A DNA stretch of 11,416 bases from DATEPR01 sp036503065 (GTDB lineage Bacteria; Actinomycetota; Actinomycetes; Mycobacteriales; Pseudonocardiaceae), in assembly GCA_036503065.1 (NCBI GenBank), contig DASXXM010000430.1, positions 1-11,416 on the forward strand, written 5' to 3'. The translations under genes were made by a program, and so were the position numbers. A model generated the notes under the pieces. That model was not told the DNA's origin. It worked only from the letters and a program-made list of their open reading frames with translations, and did not search any database. Below are positions 7,610 to 11,416 of this stretch, in pieces (position 1 is the first letter of the stretch; every line of letters begins with the position of its first letter).

Positions 7610-7619
7610 TCCGTCCGTC
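7593..7619 (+). promoter_or_regulatory. ECF42-type promoter of the YCII-sigma operon
   Basis: TGTCGA (7593-7598), a 17-nt spacer, then CGTC (7616-7619). This equals the signature I recall for ECF42 sigma factors in Streptomyces venezuelae: TGTCGA at -35 and CG(A/T)C at -10. It lies 42 bp before the first ATG of the operon that encodes an ECF42-like factor, so it is probably autoregulatory. The match is seen in the sequence; its use by this sigma factor is inferred. Confidence 0.6.
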
Positions 7620-7646
7620 GTGAGAGTGTCAGTCCCAACCGGCAGT

Positions 7647-7654
7647 GGAAGGAG
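7647..7654 (+). promoter_or_regulatory. Ribosome binding site of the YCII gene
   Basis: GGAAGGAG lies 7 nt before the ATG at 7662. It is a strong Shine-Dalgarno sequence and fixes this start against reading-frame extensions further upstream. Confidence 0.8.
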
Positions 7655-7661
7655 TCCCAGG

Positions 7662-8009
7662 ATGGCTGAGTATCTGATCCTGATCTACGAGGAGGAGAAG
7701 GGTTACGCGGACGGGACGCCGGAGCTCTTCGCGGAGGTCATGGCGGCGCACAACCGGTTCGCCGAGCAGGTCGTCGAGCAGGGTGGGCAGATCGTCAGCG
7801 GTCGCGCGCTGCAGCCGTCCGCAACGGCGACGTCGATCCGCAACGACGTCGTCACCGACGGACCGTTCGTGGAGACCAAGGAGAACTTCGGCGGTTTCTA
7901 CCTGATCGAGGCCAAGGACCTGGACCACGCGCTGGCGCTGTCGAAGCTGTGCCCGGCGCGGTTCGGGGGAGTCGAGGTCCGGCCGATCATGGAGTTCCCG
8001 AGCGAGTGA
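7662..8009 (+). CDS. YCII/DGPF-domain protein
   Basis: A 115-residue single-domain protein of the YCII-related (YciI-like, ferredoxin-fold) family, DGPF subgroup. It opens with MAEYLILIYEEE, typical of the group, and carries the hallmark DGPFVETKENFGGFYLIEAK in its second half, with LDHALALSKLCPA after it. In actinobacteria DGPF proteins are the standard genetic partners of ECF42 sigma factors; their biochemical role is not known. It should be cytosolic: no signal peptide or membrane segment is visible. The strong GGAAGGAG site 7 nt upstream sets the start. Its stop overlaps the GTG of the sigma gene (GTGA at 8006-8009), so both are probably made together from the ECF42-type promoter at 7593-7619. 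Confidence 0.93.
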   Translation: MAEYLILIYEEEKGYADGTPELFAEVMAAHNRFAEQVVEQGGQIVSGRALQPSATATSIRNDVVTDGPFVETKENFGGFYLIEAKDLDHALALSKLCPARFGGVEVRPIMEFPSE

Positions 8010-9253
8010 TCGACGGCGACGCCGACGTTCGGCGGGCCGTCGCGGACGCGCACCGTCGCGAGTGGGCCTTCGTGCTCGCCGCGACGGCGCGCGTCGCGGG
8101 CGACCTGGACCTGGCCGAGGAGTGCGTGCAGGACGCCTATCTGGCGGCGCTGGACGCGTGGACCCGGCAGGGCGTGCCGAACAATCCCGGCGCGTGGCTG
8201 ACCACGACGGCCCGAAGACGAGCCCTGGACGCGTTGCGCCGCGCCGGGACGCTGCGCGCGAAGCTGCCGCTGCTGGTCGAGCCGGAATCGTCGTCGTCCG
8301 ATGGGGATGCGGACGAGGCGATTCCGGACGACCGGCTGCGGCTGGTGTTCACCTGTTGCCACCCGGCGCTGGCGATCGAGGCGCAGGTCGCGCTGACACT
8401 GCGGCTGGTGTGCGGCCTGACCACGACCGAGATCGCCGGCGCGTTCCTGGTCAGCGAGTCCACCATGGCGGCCCGGGTGACCAGGGCGAAGAAGAAGATC
8501 TCCGGCGCGCGGATCGCCTACCGGGTGCCGGAACCCGCCGAACTGCCCGACCGGCTGCGCGCGGTGCTGGTGGTGTTGCACCTGCTGTTCACCACGGGCC
8601 ACTCGGCGCCGGTGGGCGAGGAGTTGGTGCGCTCGGACCTGGTGGCGCGGGCGATCGGCCTGACCAGGATGCTGCTCACCCTGATGCCGGACGAGCGGGA
8701 GGTCCGTGGTCTGCTCGCGCTGCTAGTGCTCACCGACGCCCGCCGCGCGACCAGGGTGGACGACACCGGGCGACTGGTGCTGCTCGCCGACCAGGACCGA
8801 TCCCGCTGGGACCGCGCGGCGATCGCCGATGGCGACAGGTTGGTGCGCGACGCGCTGCGCGGCGGCCGGCCGGGGCCGTTCGCGGTGCAGGCCGCGATCG
8901 CCGCGCTGCACGCCCAGGCGCCCAGCTACGCGGAGACCGACTGGCACCAGGTGCTCGGGCTGTACGACGTCCTGGTCACGCTGTGGTCCTCGCCGGTCGT
9001 GGAGCTGAACCGAACCGTGGCGCTGTCCATGGTGGCCGGCCCGCTGGTCGCGCTGGCACGGGTGGACGAACTGGCCGGCGACCCGCGGCTGGCCGGCTAC
9101 CGGTACCTGCCGGCGACCAGGGCGGACCTGCTGCGTCAGCTCGGCCGGCGCCGCGAGGCGGCCCAGGAGTACCGAAGCGCGCTGACGCTGGCCGAGAACG
9201 CCACGGAGCGGCGGTTCCTGACCGACCGACTGGCCGAACTGGGCGACGCCTGA
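8006..9253 (+). CDS. ECF42-type RNA polymerase sigma factor with C-terminal extension
   Basis: A 415-residue ECF sigma factor (COG4941/ECF42 type) that directs RNA polymerase to stress-type promoters. Region 2 spans about residues 12-78, with LDLAEECVQDAYLAALDAW (34-52) and the DNA-contacting PGAWLTTTARRRALDALRR (61-79). After an acidic Ser/Asp linker, region 4 (about 108-168) has FTCCHPAL (115-122), LRLVCGLTTTEIAGAFLVS (132-150) and the recognition helix ESTMAARVTRAKKKI. Residues from about 172 to 415 form the long helical, TPR-like extension of this group, with WSSPVVELNRTVALSMVAGP and the final YRYLPATRADLLRQLG stretch. Such extensions are thought to control the factor in place of an anti-sigma factor, and none is encoded here. 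The GTG at 8006 overlaps the YCII stop; an in-frame start at 7949 would lie well inside YCII and is less likely. Confidence 0.92.
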   Translation: MIDGDADVRRAVADAHRREWAFVLAATARVAGDLDLAEECVQDAYLAALDAWTRQGVPNNPGAWLTTTARRRALDALRRAGTLRAKLPLLVEPESSSSDGDADEAIPDDRLRLVFTCCHPALAIEAQVALTLRLVCGLTTTEIAGAFLVSESTMAARVTRAKKKISGARIAYRVPEPAELPDRLRAVLVVLHLLFTTGHSAPVGEELVRSDLVARAIGLTRMLLTLMPDEREVRGLLALLVLTDARRATRVDDTGRLVLLADQDRSRWDRAAIADGDRLVRDALRGGRPGPFAVQAAIAALHAQAPSYAETDWHQVLGLYDVLVTLWSSPVVELNRTVALSMVAGPLVALARVDELAGDPRLAGYRYLPATRADLLRQLGRRREAAQEYRSALTLAENATERRFLTDRLAELGDA

Positions 9254-9295
9254 CCGGACCGTGGCAGGATTGGCGACGACCAGTACATCGCACGC

Positions 9296-9300
9296 GGAGG
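9296..9300 (+). promoter_or_regulatory. Ribosome binding site of the Gln-rich protein gene
   Basis: GGAGG lies 6 nt before the GTG at 9307. It supports this start within a reading frame that is otherwise open far upstream as a shadow of the sigma gene. Confidence 0.8.
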
Positions 9301-9306
9301 CCCACG

Positions 9307-9726
9307 GTGGACATCCAGACCATCGACCAGAACTACCAGCAGTTGCAACAGCAGAGCCAACAGACGGTGCAGGCGATCACCAACCTCGCGCAGAAGCTGC
9401 AGACCGCCGCGAACAACGGCGACCAGCAGGCCAGGGAATGGCTCCTGGACCTGAAGGAGATCACGCTCGGCTTCCAGCAGGAGCAGAACCAGGTCACGCT
9501 GCTGTTGCAGTCGATCCACCAGTTCGTGGCCAACCAGAGCCAACAGCAGCCCCCCGTGTACCAGCAGCCACCGCAGTACCAGCAGCCGATGTACCAGCAA
9601 CCGGTCTACCAGCAGCCGATGTACGGCGGCGGCTACGGCGGTTTCATGGGCAGTTCATTCGGCCAGGCAATCGCGACCGGCGCGGGTTTCGCCATCGGCG
9701 AGGACATCATCAACGACATCTTCTGA
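9307..9726 (+). CDS. Small glutamine-rich protein with YQQP repeats, function unknown
   Basis: 139 residues starting at GTG, with GGAGG 6 nt upstream. I do not recognise a named family. By hand count, 34 of 139 residues are Gln. Three parts can be seen: an N-terminal helical, probably coiled-coil segment (about 1-76) with heptad-like hydrophobics and few charges; a low-complexity Pro/Gln/Tyr stretch (77-106) with four YQQP units; and a Gly/Ala-rich tail (107-139) ending in FAIGEDIINDIF, which is glycine-zipper-like but has no clear membrane helix. There is no signal peptide, so it is probably cytosolic or membrane-associated. It lies 53 bp after the sigma gene in the same direction and could be read with it, though it has its own ribosome site. 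It is the last host-like gene before the integrative element. Confidence 0.8.
   Translation: MDIQTIDQNYQQLQQQSQQTVQAITNLAQKLQTAANNGDQQAREWLLDLKEITLGFQQEQNQVTLLLQSIHQFVANQSQQQPPVYQQPPQYQQPMYQQPVYQQPMYGGGYGGFMGSSFGQAIATGAGFAIGEDIINDIF
9577..9624 (+). repeat. Tandem YQQP-coding repeats
   Basis: An 18-bp unit, TACCAGCAGCCGATGTAC, occurs exactly at 9577-9594 and 9607-9624, with a diverged TACCAG-CA copy between them. The repeats code for the YQQP-M/V units of the Gln-rich protein. The array could expand or shrink by slippage. Confidence 0.75.
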
Positions 9727-9780
9727 CGACAAGCTCTCTACCTGCACAAACGCCATCTGTAGCCGTGTTTTCAGGTTGCT

Positions 9781-9827
9781 AGGCCGTCTTCAGGCCGTCC
9801 GCCGCCAGCAGGCCGGCCCAGGCCGTC
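9781..9827. repeat. AGGCCG direct repeats beside int; candidate attachment region
   Basis: AGGCCG begins at 9781, 9792, 9810 and 9820; three of the four extend to AGGCCGTC. The spacings are 11, 18 and 10 bp. They lie between the Gln-rich gene and the integrase stop, where actinomycete elements usually keep their att core and integrase arm sites. No tRNA 3' end is recognisable here. The att role is inferred only from position. Confidence 0.35.
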
Positions 9828-11094
9828 ATCCCGCGCTCGGGTCCTTTGCGGACGCCTGCCTGCGCGGCTTGAACATGGTGTTGACCGCCATCCGAGCACG
9901 GTCGTAGGAGTTGGGCATCAGGTGCACGTAGGTCCGAAGCGTGAAGGCCTCGTCCGCGTGCCCAAGGAAGGCGGCCAACTCCTTGATTGACACGCCCTGC
10001 TGGAGCATCCACGACGCGAACAGGTGACGGAGCGCGTGCATACCGTCCCCATAGTCCTGCTGGTACGTGAGCCCAGCACGCGCGAACGCCGGAATCCAGG
10101 TGGCCGTGTTGAACTTGCGCGCCGTATGCAATGCCGAGTCCGAATCAGTCACCAGGACATTGACCGTCTCGTGCTTGCGCCCGTCCTGTTCGCCCCAGGG
10201 CAAGGATACTGACACGGGCGGATAGTTCTCCGCGTAGGCATCCAACGTCTCCAGCACGCCCATGCCGAGCGGGATATCGCGCTCCTTGTGTCCCTTCGGG
10301 AACTTGAACTTCTGCACAGCGCCGACCTTCACGACTTGTCGCGTGCAGTGGTACAACATCTTCCCGCGGTCGACGTTGTCCATCGAGAACGCGAAGATTT
10401 CTCCTTGCCGCAACCCAAGTCCCGCGCCCAGTGTGACCACCACCTGATCCCGAGGAGACAAAGCAAGCTCGATCTTGCGCATCTTCGACTCGGACCAGGG
10501 CGCCACCTTCTTCGGCCCAACAGCGGGCCGCCGGATCGACTTGTCTCGGCACGGGTTCGACCGCACACGATGATCCGAAACGGCCGCCTCCAGGATGGAC
10601 GACACCAAGTCGTACGCCTGCCGTTGATACGACTGCGCCGGAGGCCGATCCTGACCGTTCATCCATCCCAGCCATTTCCGAATCGCATCCGTGCCAACCG
10701 CTGACAATTGCTTGTCACCGAGGAACGGGTACACCAGATTCTTCAGCACAGCAGCCCAGGTCTGTACCGATGATTCGTCACGAGACCGACCCATCATGAC
10801 CGTTTGACTGTACTCACGGAATGTCAGCTTGCCCGCATCCGGGTCCAAATATGTACCCGACAGCACGTCGTGCTGCTGTTTCGCAAGGAAAGTCTTGGCC
10901 CGCGACAGTTGCCGGTCAGGGAACATCTCCGACCGCTCACGGCCATCTGGATCAGGGTATCTGACCTTGTACCGCATTCCCTTGCCATGCAGGGGCGACG
11001 GCTCACGGACAATCTTGCCCTTGTCGTCCCTCACTATCGTGCCGTCATCGCGCCGCTTGGGCTGATACCAGCGGTCCTGGACGTGACCAGCCAT
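9826..11094 (-). CDS. int: Tyrosine recombinase / phage-type integrase
   Basis: A 422-residue site-specific tyrosine recombinase of the type found in actinomycete integrative elements and phages; it joins and excises the element at att sites. Layout: an N-terminal arm-binding region (about 1-90) including the charged QPKRRDDG segment and RYKVRYPDPDG; a SAM-like core-binding domain (about 91-185); and the catalytic domain (about 195-405). Catalytic residues: R229 in LGLRQGEI, a Lys in the KFKFPKGHK hairpin (262-270), H353 and R356 in HALRH, H379 in LGHA and the nucleophile Y389 in TYVHL. All are present, so the enzyme should be active. The ATG at 11094 has GAGAGG 9 nt upstream. An in-frame TTG at 11145 overlaps the excisionase stop and would add 17 residues. 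GC is about 58-62% in hand-counted lines, below the host genes. Confidence 0.93.
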   Translation of the reverse strand: MAGHVQDRWYQPKRRDDGTIVRDDKGKIVREPSPLHGKGMRYKVRYPDPDGRERSEMFPDRQLSRAKTFLAKQQHDVLSGTYLDPDAGKLTFREYSQTVMMGRSRDESSVQTWAAVLKNLVYPFLGDKQLSAVGTDAIRKWLGWMNGQDRPPAQSYQRQAYDLVSSILEAAVSDHRVRSNPCRDKSIRRPAVGPKKVAPWSESKMRKIELALSPRDQVVVTLGAGLGLRQGEIFAFSMDNVDRGKMLYHCTRQVVKVGAVQKFKFPKGHKERDIPLGMGVLETLDAYAENYPPVSVSLPWGEQDGRKHETVNVLVTDSDSALHTARKFNTATWIPAFARAGLTYQQDYGDGMHALRHLFASWMLQQGVSIKELAAFLGHADEAFTLRTYVHLMPNSYDRARMAVNTMFKPRRQASAKDPSAG

Positions 11095-11141
11095 AACCCC
11101 AATCCTCTCGAATTGCCGAACAACACCACGTTCGCGACCGG

Positions 11142-11363
11142 TCAAGCCACATCCGCTTCACTGGTTAGCTGGTCGAACCAACTTTTGACAGCGTCGGGCT
11201 CGTATCGGACGTGCTTACCGAGCTTGCGCCACGGCGGCCCGTAGCCCTTGTACCGCCATTCCCGCAACGTCTTCTCCGGAATGATCAGGAACGCCGACAG
11301 GTCAGATGGAGACCACAACCGGTCCGGTCTCGACTCTGCCTGTCCCCCGCGACGGTCACCCAT
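11142..11363 (-). CDS. xis: Excisionase / MerR-like helix-turn-helix DNA-binding protein
   Basis: 73 residues from the ATG at 11363, which has GAGAGG 7 nt upstream. The frame stays open to the window edge, and a TTG at 11378 is an alternative start. LWSPSDLSAFLIIPEKTLREW (about 16-36) is the winged helix-turn-helix of the HTH_17/excisionase family, followed by RYKGYGPPWRKLGKHVRYE, the wing, and DAVKSWFDQL. Such proteins bend att DNA to direct the integrase toward excision, and in actinomycete elements the gene normally sits just before int, as here. The int ribosome site begins about 33 bp after the xis stop, so the pair is probably one transcript. A purely regulatory role cannot be excluded from sequence alone. 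Confidence 0.85.
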   Translation of the reverse strand: MGDRRGGQAESRPDRLWSPSDLSAFLIIPEKTLREWRYKGYGPPWRKLGKHVRYEPDAVKSWFDQLTSEADVA

Positions 11364-11416
11364 GATTCCGCCTCTCAAGCCGCTACTGGTCGAGTTGCCG
11401 AAGTTGCTGATCCGCC

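Noticed and set aside
8062..9306. Long frame leading into the Gln-rich protein
   Set aside because: It is a shadow of the sigma factor in another frame. GGAGG directly before the GTG at 9307 marks the real start.
9727..9825. tRNA gene or tRNA 3' fragment as attachment site
   Set aside because: I find no GTTCGA-type T-loop, acceptor-end pairing or cloverleaf on either strand.
11375..11416. 3' end of another element gene (for example a replication initiator) before xis
   Set aside because: Two different frames end plausibly here, with TGA at 11377-11375 and TAG at 11385-11383, and only about 40 bases are visible. It cannot be decided from this window.

Overview
The window comes from a high-GC actinomycete. 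The evidence is a mycothiol ligase gene (mshC), high-GC codon use, frequent GTG starts, likely leaderless promoters and a metH / PAC2 / mshC neighbourhood like that of Mycobacterium (Rv2124c, Rv2125, Rv2130c). The style, including a Uma2 gene, an ECF42-type sigma factor and an actinomycete integrative element, fits the Pseudonocardiales best, but the order is only a guess.

Left block (1-5638). Cobalamin-dependent methionine synthase metH runs leftward and leaves the window about four codons before its expected stop. It diverges from a PAC2-family gene, and the two share a 51-bp gap holding a perfect 9-bp inverted repeat. Each arm contains a TAGGCT -10 hexamer exactly 6 nt before the start codon on its side, so both genes appear to start from mirror-image leaderless promoters. 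The PAC2 gene is coupled by a GTGA overlap to an MFS exporter.

Middle block (5625-7517). mshC and a Uma2-family nuclease-fold gene read leftward, joined as TGAATG. The Uma2 gene overlaps the MFS gene tail to tail by 14 bp. GC content falls over the Uma2 gene and the 3' end of mshC.

Signalling block (7518-9726). A DGPF/YCII-domain protein and an ECF42-type sigma factor with a long C-terminal domain form a coupled pair. Upstream is a match to the ECF42 promoter signature (TGTCGA, 17 nt, CGTC), whose -35 lies in the loop of a perfect 10-bp inverted repeat. This suggests autoregulation plus a possible second control site. After the sigma gene comes a small glutamine-rich protein with YQQP repeats and a Gly/Ala-rich tail, of unknown function.

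Right block (about 9727-11416). A tyrosine integrase and a small MerR-like excisionase, both leftward and lower in GC, mark the edge of an integrative element that continues beyond the right end. No tRNA gene is seen in the window. The region just past the int stop carries four AGGCCG repeats and is the likely place for an attachment site. I see no CRISPR array, rRNA, tRNA or insertion sequence. No gene-free stretch exceeds about 150 bases.
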